Position numbers and translations under genes: made by a program. Under the pieces are notes generated by a model. It saw nothing but the letters and a program-made list of their open reading frames with translations, ran no database searches and was not told where the DNA came from. From Leclercia adecarboxylata (GTDB lineage: Bacteria; Pseudomonadota; Gammaproteobacteria; Enterobacterales; Enterobacteriaceae): a DNA stretch of 64,000 bases. The stretch spans positions 3,968,001 to 4,032,000 of the forward strand of contig NZ_CP040889.1 in assembly GCF_006171285.1 (NCBI RefSeq), read 5' to 3'. Below, in pieces: positions 49,655-58,571 of this stretch; the stretch's first letter is position 1, and each line of letters starts with the position of its first letter.

Positions 49655-50962
49655 TCACAGCGTACTGTCTGGCCCGCGTTCACCGGTTACCACCGGGTTC
49701 TGCGGGTTGCTGCTCCACTCATACCAGCCCCCGTCATAGACGCCGACGTTTTTCCAGCCCATCGCCCGGGCGTACATAAAGGTTTCGGACGCCCGCCAGC
49801 CGGTGCCACAGTAAAACGCCACCTGCTGATCCGGCAGAATATGCCACTGCTTCCACATCCCCGCGATATCGTCCGCGCTGCGCATGGTGCCGTCCGGGTT
49901 CTTGAAATCTTCCATATGGGTGGCATCGTTCCCCGCATGGCCCCAGCGAGCGCCCTGAATCTCACCTTTTGGCTTGATGTAGCTGTAGCCGCTGGTGACG
50001 CCGGTAAACTCCGGCCACGAGCGGATGCTCACCAGCGAGGCGTCCTTACGATGCAGCAGGCCGCGAGCCTGTTCGGTATTCAGCATCAGCTGCGGCTGCC
50101 CGGGAACTGGCGCGCCAAAATCGGCGGCGGGGGTCACTTTGCCCGGCGTGCCGCGCTCAACCGGCAGGCCGGCTTCGTCCCACGCTTTCCAGCCGCCATC
50201 CAGCAGGCGGACATCTTTCACCCCGGCATACAGCATGATTTGCGCCACGCGTGCGGCGGCATAGACGTCGCGGCCGTAAAGGATCACCGTGGTGTCATGG
50301 CGAATGCCGTGTTTCGCCAGCATGGCTTTGAGCGCGTCATCGGAGACCTTGTTCCACAGTGGCTCGCTCTCCACCTCGTTGGTGTCGATATAGTCCGCAC
50401 CGGGAATGTGGCTCAGCAGATAAAATTTCGGCGCGCCCCAGGCTGCCTCAATCACTTTCCACTCCCCGGCAGGGGCGGCGGTCACGGGTTTACCCTGCTG
50501 AAGTTGACTGAGCCATTGGGGATAAACCAGCTGTTCGAAGTGGGCGAGGCGCTGCAGGCGGGCCGGGGTGTGCAGGGCGTCACCGAGCAAAGCGATGTGG
50601 CTGAAGCCCGCCTCGCTCAGCCGCGCATTCACGGCCTGGTTATCGCTGTCGCTGCCGTATAACGCGATGGGGGTTGCTTGAGTTAACTGATGCTGCGAAG
50701 CCCAGGCTTTCAGCTGCGCCTCGTTCATCGCGCCAAGCCAGCTGGCAGAAAGATTTAGAGCCGAAGGTTCATGCCCGGACGTCCCGTTCAGTGCCTGGGG
50801 CCAGCCGTTGTAAAAGGCGCTGACGCGGGTATCAATCACCGCGCCTTTTTGCTGCTGAAGCTCAGCCAGGGTGAGGGAGTGCGTCATATCAGCGGCGAAA
50901 GAAGAGAAAGCGGCGAGACCTAAAGCGGCGGTCAGCGCGGTCAGTTGAGAAACACGTTTCAT
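49655..50962 (-). CDS. ynjE: Periplasmic rhodanese-like sulfurtransferase YnjE
   Basis: 435 residues from MKRVSQLTALTAALGLAAFS, same length as E. coli YnjE; 14 upstream codons excluded. Signal peptide, three rhodanese domains, active loop FYCGTGWRASETFMYAR with the catalytic Cys in the last. E. coli YnjE has been linked to sulfur transfer in molybdopterin synthesis. Last gene of the ynjBCDE group. Confidence 0.94.
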   Translation of the reverse strand: MKRVSQLTALTAALGLAAFSSFAADMTHSLTLAELQQQKGAVIDTRVSAFYNGWPQALNGTSGHEPSALNLSASWLGAMNEAQLKAWASQHQLTQATPIALYGSDSDNQAVNARLSEAGFSHIALLGDALHTPARLQRLAHFEQLVYPQWLSQLQQGKPVTAAPAGEWKVIEAAWGAPKFYLLSHIPGADYIDTNEVESEPLWNKVSDDALKAMLAKHGIRHDTTVILYGRDVYAAARVAQIMLYAGVKDVRLLDGGWKAWDEAGLPVERGTPGKVTPAADFGAPVPGQPQLMLNTEQARGLLHRKDASLVSIRSWPEFTGVTSGYSYIKPKGEIQGARWGHAGNDATHMEDFKNPDGTMRSADDIAGMWKQWHILPDQQVAFYCGTGWRASETFMYARAMGWKNVGVYDGGWYEWSSNPQNPVVTGERGPDSTL

Positions 50963-51049
50963 CGAAATGCCCGTCGTGAGAGAAAAGAGCCGTGATTGTG
51001 GCAACCCTCCCGACTAAAAACGTTGCGTTTGCGCAGGTTGCCCTTCGAT

Positions 51050-51682
51050 TCATTGCCACTTCTCCATCGCCAGCACCCGACCGCCGGACGGTACATCGTC
51101 CTCGTCGTGGGTCACCTGTACGACCGGAATGCCCAGGCTGCGCACTTCGGCAAACACCCAGCGGCGAAACTGATCGCGCAGTGTTTTATCCAGACGACTG
51201 AATGGCTCATCAAGCAGCAGCGCTTGCGGCTGCGCCAGCAGGGCGCGCAGCAGGCCGATCCGGGCGCGCTGCCCGCCGGAAAGCGTGGCGGGATCGCGAT
51301 GAAAAAATCCGCTCAGTTCGGCGGCGTCCAGCGCGTCGTTGACCTGCTGTTTGCGCGCCGCGCCTTTGACCGACGCCGGGAGCGCCAGCAGCAGGTTCTG
51401 CCCGACGCTGAAGTGATCGAACAACAGCGCGTCCTGGAACAGCAGCCCCAGGCCCCGCTGCTCGGTGGGCAGGGTGTCGCAGCGCCGGGCGTTGATCCAC
51501 AGCTCCCCTTCGGCATGCAAATCCGCGGGCAGGGCCCCCACCATCCAGGCAAACAGCGAGGATTTCCCGCTGCCAGAAGGGCCCATCAGAGTGAGGATCT
51601 CCCCTGGCTGCACGGTAAAACTGACGTTATGCAGCAGCGTTGTCTGGCGCAGCGAGAGCGAAACATCCTTGACCATCAGCAT
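51050..51682 (-). CDS. ynjD: ABC transporter ATP-binding protein YnjD
   Basis: 210 residues from MLMVKDVSLSLRQTTLLHNV. Walker A MGPSGSGKSSLF, signature LSGGQRARIGLLRALL, Walker B ALLLDEPFSRLD. The start overlaps the ynjC stop by one base. Energises the YnjBCD uptake system; substrate unknown, annotated as thiamine/iron-like by similarity. Confidence 0.93.
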   Translation of the reverse strand: MLMVKDVSLSLRQTTLLHNVSFTVQPGEILTLMGPSGSGKSSLFAWMVGALPADLHAEGELWINARRCDTLPTEQRGLGLLFQDALLFDHFSVGQNLLLALPASVKGAARKQQVNDALDAAELSGFFHRDPATLSGGQRARIGLLRALLAQPQALLLDEPFSRLDKTLRDQFRRWVFAEVRSLGIPVVQVTHDEDDVPSGGRVLAMEKWQ

Positions 51683-53217
51683 TAACGTAACCCCTGTCGA
51701 AAACGGCCAATCAGCCTGGAAAGTACAATGCAGACGGCGAAAACCAGCATCGGCAGCAGCAGCTGCCACAGCGCCTGCGCCGCCAGCACCGCGCTGCTAC
51801 CGCCGCTGCTGAGCGCGACGGCGTCGGTTGTGAGGGTGGTAAACCGTCCGCTCCCCAACCACAGGGTGGGCAGATACTGCGCCACGCTGACGGAAAAGCC
51901 GACCGCGAACGCCGTCAGCGCCGGGCGGATCATCTGCGGGCATTTGATCAGCCAGAAAATTTTAAGCGATCCCCAGCCGAGCGTGCGGGCGGTCAGGATC
52001 AGGCGCGGATCGAGCCTGCGCCAGGCCGGTTGCATCACCAGCAGCATCCACGGCAGCACCCACAGCAGATGCCCCCACAGCACGGCGATAAACTGTCCGT
52101 CCAGCTGTAACAGCAGCGCGAGCCGATACTGCCCGGCCACCAGCGGCAGGGCGGGAAGGGCCAGCGGCAGCCAGACCCAGAACGCGCCGCGCTGCGGGCC
52201 CCACTCGAGCCACAGCAGAATCATCCCCAGCGCAATACCCGCAGAGAGCAGCCCCAGCGTCAGGCTCAGCCCGGCCGTCTCGCGCGTGACGCTGGCATTG
52301 CCCGCCACCAGCACCAGCACCGCGATGCTGGCGAGACCGGCCAGGGGGAGCAGCACCCCGCAGGCTTGTCCCATCACAAGCGGTCGCGGCGTCGGGCGCT
52401 CCCCGGACACCGCCGGGATGGTGCGCCGCCAGCGCCGCCAGCCGGTAAACACCGCGATGGCGATCAGTTCCAGCAGCACCAGCAGGATCGCGCATACCAG
52501 CATCCCTTTGGCCTGCTGGACGCTGTCGCCCTGCGTCAGCCACTGCCAGGCCAGCACCGCCAGGGTGGGGGGATTACCGGGCCCGAGGATCAGGGCGACA
52601 TCCACCACCGACAGCGACCAGGCGATCACCGCCAGCATTACCGCCCCCAGCGCCGGGGCAATGGCGGGCAGGATCAGCCAGCGCAGCGCCTGCCAGCGGC
52701 CGTAGCCCAGCGATCGCAGGATCGTCACTTTTTGTGCCAGTTCCTTCTCCGGCAGCGAGGCATAAATCGCCCACATCACGAAAGCGCTCTCCTTGACGGC
52801 GAGGCTCAGGCCCAGCCCGATCCCGTAGCGATCCATCACCGGGGAGCAGATCGTACAGACGCGATAGAGCGCGCCGCCTTCGGCAAAAACCAGCAATACG
52901 CTAACGGCAAAAGCCACGTGCGGGATCGCCAGCAGCCAAGGCAGATGGTTGCACAGCCGCCGCCAGCGGCTGCCGGGCCACAGGGCGGCCACCACCGCGA
53001 GGGCCAGCATCAGCGCCCCGGCGGCGGCTATCAGGGTAGAAACCAGGGTGGCGATCAGCGCCTGCGGCAGCTGCGGATCGGCCGCCAGCGCCCGCCAGCT
53101 ATCCGCAGAAAAAATCGGCGGCAGCAGCAGGCCGAAGGCGGGCAGTAGCGGCAGATACACCGTGCCCAGCAGCAGCCAGACCAGGGCGCTTAGTGGGTGC
53201 CGTAGCGACGAAGCCAT
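51682..53217 (-). CDS. ynjC: ABC transporter permease YnjC
   Basis: 511 residues with about 12 membrane helices forming two fused permease halves; EAA-type loops occur in AQKVTILRSLGYGRWQALRW and in LILTARTLGWGSLKIFWL. Overlaps ynjB by 28 bases and ynjD by one, indicating a translationally coupled operon. Confidence 0.92.
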   Translation of the reverse strand: MASSLRHPLSALVWLLLGTVYLPLLPAFGLLLPPIFSADSWRALAADPQLPQALIATLVSTLIAAAGALMLALAVVAALWPGSRWRRLCNHLPWLLAIPHVAFAVSVLLVFAEGGALYRVCTICSPVMDRYGIGLGLSLAVKESAFVMWAIYASLPEKELAQKVTILRSLGYGRWQALRWLILPAIAPALGAVMLAVIAWSLSVVDVALILGPGNPPTLAVLAWQWLTQGDSVQQAKGMLVCAILLVLLELIAIAVFTGWRRWRRTIPAVSGERPTPRPLVMGQACGVLLPLAGLASIAVLVLVAGNASVTRETAGLSLTLGLLSAGIALGMILLWLEWGPQRGAFWVWLPLALPALPLVAGQYRLALLLQLDGQFIAVLWGHLLWVLPWMLLVMQPAWRRLDPRLILTARTLGWGSLKIFWLIKCPQMIRPALTAFAVGFSVSVAQYLPTLWLGSGRFTTLTTDAVALSSGGSSAVLAAQALWQLLLPMLVFAVCIVLSRLIGRFRQGLR

Positions 53218-54362
53218 TCCTGCTCCAGCGCGTTAACCCAGGCGGCATGCGGCTCACCAAGGGTCGGTGGAAGATCCGCCGGAATAAACTGGCGCAGCTT
53301 TTCTGCCTGGGAGGCAGGCAGTTTCTGCGGGTCAAGCACGCTTGGGTCGCCCCAGTTGGCCGGGTCCGCCTTGCGGATCTGCGCCTCTGGCGAGAGTAAG
53401 AAGTTCGCGACGACCTTTGCCCCCGCGCTGGCCGAGGCGTTAGCCGGGATCGCCACAAAATGGACGTTGCCGATCATCCCCTGGCGGAAGCCAAAGCTGT
53501 AGCTGTCAGCTGGCAGCTCCTTGCTGGCGACTTTCTGCCGGGCGTGGGCCGGGTTAAAGGTGATCGACAGGCGTAAATTACCGCTCGCCAGCAAAGCATC
53601 CATCCGCGCCGGGGACGGCGGGAAGTCTTTCCCTTCGCGCCACAGATAAGGATGCAGCTTATCCAGATAGGCCCACAGGGGGGCGGTAACGCGGGCAAAG
53701 GTGGCGCTGTCCGGCGGCTGTTTCAGCGCCTCCGGCTGGGTGGTCTGCGTCAGCAGGAGCTGTTCCAGGAACGCGGTGCCGGTAAAGTCAGGCGGGCGGG
53801 GGTAGGTGACGGTGCCGGGATGTTTGCTGGCGTATTCCAGCAGCGCCCCGGCGTCCGCCAGCGGCTCAGCAAGCTGTTCGCGACGGGCAATAAAGGTGAG
53901 CTGGGCGCTGCCCCAGGGGGATTCAGCCCCTTCGGTCGGAATGGCGAAATCTTCGCTGACCGGTTTGGTTGTATCCACATAGCGCCAGTTGGGAAGGGTT
54001 TTTGCCCAGCCAGTCTGCAGCAGCCCGGCGGTTTTCAGGGTGCGGAAGTTCTCCCCGTTCACCCACAGCAGATCCACCGAGCCGTTAGTTTTGCGCCCGG
54101 CGCTGGCCTCGGTCTGGATCCGCTTCACCGCATCGGCGGCATCCGCCAGACGGACAATCTTCAGGTTGATGGCGTAGTGGCTTTTCATCTCGCCGCTCAC
54201 CCAGTCCAGGTAGCGGTTCACCGCCTCATCGCCGCCCCAGGCGTTAAACCAGACGGTCTGGCCCCGGGCGTCCTGTTTGATTTTCTGCCAGCCGTCATCG
54301 GCCAGCGCCTGTCCTGCCATCAGCAGGCCCGTTAACAACATGCAAAAACGCACACGGCGCAT
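53190..54362 (-). CDS. ynjB: ABC transporter substrate-binding protein YnjB
   Basis: 390 residues. Signal peptide MRRVRFCMLLTGLLMAGQAL|ADDGW. Type II periplasmic binding fold (VWFNAWGGDEAVNRYLDWV). Probable ligand of the thiamine/iron/spermidine class by family; not established. First gene of ynjBCD. Confidence 0.92.
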   Translation of the reverse strand: MRRVRFCMLLTGLLMAGQALADDGWQKIKQDARGQTVWFNAWGGDEAVNRYLDWVSGEMKSHYAINLKIVRLADAADAVKRIQTEASAGRKTNGSVDLLWVNGENFRTLKTAGLLQTGWAKTLPNWRYVDTTKPVSEDFAIPTEGAESPWGSAQLTFIARREQLAEPLADAGALLEYASKHPGTVTYPRPPDFTGTAFLEQLLLTQTTQPEALKQPPDSATFARVTAPLWAYLDKLHPYLWREGKDFPPSPARMDALLASGNLRLSITFNPAHARQKVASKELPADSYSFGFRQGMIGNVHFVAIPANASASAGAKVVANFLLSPEAQIRKADPANWGDPSVLDPQKLPASQAEKLRQFIPADLPPTLGEPHAAWVNALEQEWLRRYGTH

Positions 54363-54374
54363 AATGCCTCCCTG

Positions 54375-55061
54375 TTATGGAGAAGTGCGGGAAAAACGGG
54401 CCAGCAGCCAGCGGGTGATGAGCGGCAGCAGCCCCAGTAGCGTGAAGGCAAAAACCACGCCGGGTGAGAGGATATCACGCAGCGAGGCGATCTGCCCCAA
54501 CTGGTGCCCGGCATTCAGATAGACAATCGCCCCCGGCAGCATGCCGAGCTGGCTGACCCACCAGTAGCGTCTCACACCGAGGGTGGTCACTCCCGCCAGC
54601 AGGTTGACCACAAAGAACGGGAACAGCGGCACCAGGCGCAGGGCAAAGAGATAAAACGCCCCGTCGCGGGAGACGCCTTGGTTGACGGTGCGCATTGGCC
54701 CGGCAAAGCGGCGCTGCACCCAGTCACGCAGCAGGTAGCGGCTGGTGAGCATCGCCAGCGTCGCGCCAAGCGTCGAGGCGAACGAGACCAGCAGGATCCC
54801 CGGCCACAGGCCGAACAGCGCCCCGCCGAGCAGGGTCAGTAGCGCTGCGCCCGGCAGCGACAGGGTGGTGACCAGCACATAGACGATAAAAAAGAGTGCG
54901 GCGCTTTTTAACGGTGCCTGCTGGCAGTAAAGCCGCAGGGCCTGATGCTGCGCCTGGAGATTTTCCAGCGTCAGCATGCCGGGAGGCAGTTGCGTAAAGA
55001 TGATGCTAAAAGCGCCCAGAAGGGCGCATATAAGCAGAAATTTACCGCGATGTATCCGCAT
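54375..55061 (-). CDS. TVP38/TMEM64 family membrane protein (YdjX/YdjZ type)
   Basis: 228 residues, about six hydrophobic segments. SNARE-associated/DedA-like core: VTTLSLPGAALLTLLGGALF and RLVPLFPFFVVNLLAGV. E. coli has ydjX, ydjY and ydjZ between xthA and ynjA; only one such gene remains here, so which paralogue it is remains open. Start codon abuts the xthA stop. Confidence 0.88.
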   Translation of the reverse strand: MRIHRGKFLLICALLGAFSIIFTQLPPGMLTLENLQAQHQALRLYCQQAPLKSAALFFIVYVLVTTLSLPGAALLTLLGGALFGLWPGILLVSFASTLGATLAMLTSRYLLRDWVQRRFAGPMRTVNQGVSRDGAFYLFALRLVPLFPFFVVNLLAGVTTLGVRRYWWVSQLGMLPGAIVYLNAGHQLGQIASLRDILSPGVVFAFTLLGLLPLITRWLLARFSRTSP

Positions 55062-55871
55062 TTACTTCACGTCGAAGGTTGCCCATACCGGGGCATGGTC
55101 AGACGGTTTTTCCATGCTGCGGATCTCGTAGTCGATCCCGGTTTCGATGCAGCGCTCCGCCAGCGGGGCGCTTGCCAGCAGCAGGTCGATGCGCAGGCCG
55201 CGGTTGTCATCAAAGCCTTTAGAGCGGTAATCAAACCACGAGAAACGATCCTGGGTTTCCGGGTTGGCGGTGCGGAAGGTATCCACCAGACCCCAGTCCA
55301 GCAGACGTCCCATCCACTCGCGCTCTTCCGGCAGGAAGGAGCACTTTCCGGTGCGCAGCCAGCGCTTGCGGCTGTCCTCGCCGATGCCGATATCCAGATC
55401 GGTATGGCTGATGTTCATGTCGCCCATGATCAGCACCGGATTCTCTTTTTTCAGCTCGGTTTCGAGGAAGGACTGCAGATCCTGGTAGAACTTCTCTTTC
55501 GCCGGGAACTTCAGGGGATGGTCGCGGCTCTCGCCCTGCGGAAAGTAACCGTTGATCACGGTGATGTTGCCCAGCGGTGAGGGGATTTCCGCCATGATGA
55601 TGCGGCGCTGGGAATCTTCACCGTCACCCGGGAAGCCGCGACGCACCGAGACCGGCGTCTCTTTGGTGAGCAGGGCCACCCCGTAATGGCCTTTCTGGCC
55701 GTGATAGAAGACGTTGTAACCCAGTTTTGCCACCTCTTCGAGGGGGAACATATCGTCGTGAACTTTTGTCTCCTGCAGGCCGATCACGTCAGGCTGATGC
55801 TGGTCGACGAGGGCTTGCAGTTGATGAGGACGGGCGCGCAGGCCGTTGATATTAAAAGAGACAAATTTCAT
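55062..55871 (-). CDS. xthA: Exodeoxyribonuclease III
   Basis: 269 residues. EEP-family motifs: [22 protein letters not shown] (catalytic Glu), [11 protein letters not shown] (Asp, Asn), RIDLLLAS, and the final [10 protein letters not shown] with the catalytic His. Main AP endonuclease and 3' repair exonuclease. Same adjacency to astC as in E. coli but separated by the T6SS island. Confidence 0.97.
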   Translation of the reverse strand: MKFVSFNINGLRARPHQLQALVDQHQPDVIGLQETKVHDDMFPLEEVAKLGYNVFYHGQKGHYGVALLTKETPVSVRRGFPGDGEDSQRRIIMAEIPSPLGNITVINGYFPQGESRDHPLKFPAKEKFYQDLQSFLETELKKENPVLIMGDMNISHTDLDIGIGEDSRKRWLRTGKCSFLPEEREWMGRLLDWGLVDTFRTANPETQDRFSWFDYRSKGFDDNRGLRIDLLLASAPLAERCIETGIDYEIRSMEKPSDHAPVWATFDVK

Positions 55872-56028
55872 AGTCGCTGCCAGTGCAAGGTGAATAGTGC
55901 AGGGATGGTAGCAGAATTTTTACGTTAAAACCTGTAGTTATTCCGTTATTGATCCCCCTCTAATTTTAGAGATTATTTGCATGTTATCATATTGATAATT
56001 AAGGATAATTATTCAAATGGAATCATAA

Positions 56029-58569
56029 ATGGATTATATAGATAGCCTTAAAAATGCCTCCGTTGATGGACTAAACCGCTACCTTCTTACTTTGGAAGAT
56101 AGCAATTTACATCTTGATGTCTTGAAATTTGAAGGGCACGAAGGATTAAGTGAGCTTTATCATTACACCATCAATTTTACGTGCCTTAATCATGACATCC
56201 AGCCCGAAACGATGCTTCGTAAAGGCTGTACTCTTATCATGCAATTTCTGCCAGATGCACTTACTGGAAAGGTGCAGCTTCCAGTAACCATTAAAACTGT
56301 ACATGGCATTATCTCCTCTTTTCGTCGTCTGACAGGTTCCCGCGATCAGGTTTCATATGAGATCGCTCTGGAACCTTTTTTGTCCCTGTTGAGTAACCAG
56401 CACCGTAGCCATCGCTTTTTTGTTAACACATCAGTGCCTGATGTCATTGAGCAGGTTCTGACAGAGCATGGGCTGAAAAACTGGGAGTTTGAATTCAGGC
56501 TAAAAAATAGCTATCCGATACGCGAGCAAATTAACCAGTATCAGGAAAGCGATCTGGCATTTATCCAACGTCTGCTTGCAGAAGTGGGAATCTTTTATTT
56601 CTTTACCGTGCAGCAGGATACATGCACGGAAGTCATTCATTTTGGCGACAAGCAAAGCGCCATGACGTTTGGTAAGCAACTGGGGATAAACAGTCCCTCC
56701 GGTATGAGCGACAGCGGCTCAGACTCAATATGGGAGCTTAACGTTGAGCATAACGTGGTGGAGGCAAGTGTCACCACAAAAGACTACAACCACAGGTCAG
56801 CGCATACTCTATTGAATTCCGCTCCGGCAGATATGACGCGCGGCGAGGGTAGCGATGTTAACTATGGCAATGTGTATCACTATCAAATGAGACATCTGGA
56901 GCGGGGGGATAAGTTCGAACCAGCACCGGAAACCGCCAATTTTTATGCTCGCCTTGACCACGAAAGGTTTTTATCTCACCAGACACTAATCACTGCAAAA
57001 AGCACTGATGCGACTTTGTCTCCGGCGCAGGTTCTGACTATCACGGACTGCTTCCCCCCAACTTTGCCTGTGCTGCTGCAACAACCCGTACTTATCAGGC
57101 ATCTGAAATTTACCGGTAGCCGCAAAAAAGCGCTTCTGGTTGAATTGACAGCTATTCCCTACAGCGAAACGATATGCTGGCGGCCGCCATTGCTGCCGCG
57201 CCCGAAGGTAACAGGAACAATGACCGCCCGCGTGACAAGCGCGAAGTCGGGAGATGCTTATGCCTGGCTTAATGCTGCTGGTTTGTACCGGGTAAAATTT
57301 GATGCCGACCTTGATGGTAAAAACCAGGGACAGGAAAGTATGCCGGTTCGCCTGGCAAAGCCCTATGGCGGGGATACATACGGGTTTCACTTTCCGCTCA
57401 TACGCGGAACTGAGGTCGCTATTGCTTTCCATGAAGGCGATCCGGATCGTCCTTATATTGCTTATGCTTTGCACGATTCACGACATCCTGACCCTGTCAC
57501 TGAATTAAACTACACCCGTAACGTTATCCGCACGCCGAAAAACAACAAATTACGGATGGAGGATAAAGCGGGTGAGGAGCATATAAAGCTCAGTACGGAG
57601 TATGGCGGCAAAACCCAACTTAACATGGGCCATAATGTAGATGCCCAGCGAGTGGCGCGGGGTGAGGGCGCAGAACTAAGAACGGATGATTGGGTAACCA
57701 TTCGGGGTGGAAAAGGGATATTTCTGAGTGCGGATCGCCAGTCCGATGCACAAGGGGCAATGCTGGAAATGGAGGCAGCGGTACGTCAGCTTGAGCTGGC
57801 CCTGTCACTTGCGCGAAGTTTAAGTAAAGTTGTGCAACGTCAGCACGCCACCCCAGGGGATACAGACAGCCAGGCCAGGCTAAATGAAACTCTGGATGGG
57901 CTGAAGCAGGCAGGGCTTTTAGCCCATGCACCGAATGGAATTGGCATCCTTAGCCCGGCGGCTGTCCGGGTGGCTTCTGGTGGTCAAAGCGTTGGTATTA
58001 TGTCTGGCCGAAATACGGACATCAGTGCAGCTGAATCAGTAACAATCGCCGCAGTAGAGGCGGTTAGCCTTTTTGCGCAAAGCACCGGAATGCAACTTAT
58101 TGCGGGTAGTGGGAGCATGGAGCTCCAGGCACAGAGTGACACACTCAATGCTCAGGCAAAACGGGATGTCACAATTACCAGCTCTGAAGGACGTGTTGAG
58201 ATTGCATCAGCTTCTGAGTTGATACTTAAAAATCGCAATGGTTCGTATATCAAAATAGTGGGTGATGATATTGAGCTGGGTTGTAAAGGTAATATTTTGC
58301 TCAGGTCCACCAACATGCAAAAAATGGGGCCTGCTACTATCACCACTTCGCAATTTAATTACCAGTATGGCTATGGCGCAGGTTTTACGCTGAAAGACAG
58401 TGAAACCGGAAAAATAAAAACCCATACCCGTTATCGTATTACCACTGCGGAAGGTGAAGTTTACAACGGAACATCAGGAGACACAGGTAAAACACTGCCG
58501 GTGTATACCATGATGCCAGCCTCATTAAAGGTTGAATTCCCTGACGAGGAAGAGAACAAGGAGCAATAA
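56029..58569 (+). CDS. Type VI secretion spike protein VgrG (TssI)
   Basis: 846 residues. N-terminal gp27/gp44-like domain (HEGLSELYHYTINFTCLNHD), gp5 OB-fold (about 400-480, VKFDADLDGKNQGQESMPVR, then PYGGDTYGFHFPLIRGTEV), DUF2345 beta-helix (about 600-780, AVSLFAQSTGMQLIAGSGSM) and an extra C-terminal tail of about 60 residues. The tail may load the downstream lipase. No other T6SS core gene is near, so this is an orphan vgrG module. It is more AT-rich than the backbone. Confidence 0.95.
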   Translation: MDYIDSLKNASVDGLNRYLLTLEDSNLHLDVLKFEGHEGLSELYHYTINFTCLNHDIQPETMLRKGCTLIMQFLPDALTGKVQLPVTIKTVHGIISSFRRLTGSRDQVSYEIALEPFLSLLSNQHRSHRFFVNTSVPDVIEQVLTEHGLKNWEFEFRLKNSYPIREQINQYQESDLAFIQRLLAEVGIFYFFTVQQDTCTEVIHFGDKQSAMTFGKQLGINSPSGMSDSGSDSIWELNVEHNVVEASVTTKDYNHRSAHTLLNSAPADMTRGEGSDVNYGNVYHYQMRHLERGDKFEPAPETANFYARLDHERFLSHQTLITAKSTDATLSPAQVLTITDCFPPTLPVLLQQPVLIRHLKFTGSRKKALLVELTAIPYSETICWRPPLLPRPKVTGTMTARVTSAKSGDAYAWLNAAGLYRVKFDADLDGKNQGQESMPVRLAKPYGGDTYGFHFPLIRGTEVAIAFHEGDPDRPYIAYALHDSRHPDPVTELNYTRNVIRTPKNNKLRMEDKAGEEHIKLSTEYGGKTQLNMGHNVDAQRVARGEGAELRTDDWVTIRGGKGIFLSADRQSDAQGAMLEMEAAVRQLELALSLARSLSKVVQRQHATPGDTDSQARLNETLDGLKQAGLLAHAPNGIGILSPAAVRVASGGQSVGIMSGRNTDISAAESVTIAAVEAVSLFAQSTGMQLIAGSGSMELQAQSDTLNAQAKRDVTITSSEGRVEIASASELILKNRNGSYIKIVGDDIELGCKGNILLRSTNMQKMGPATITTSQFNYQYGYGAGFTLKDSETGKIKTHTRYRITTAEGEVYNGTSGDTGKTLPVYTMMPASLKVEFPDEEENKEQ

Positions 58570-58571
58570 TC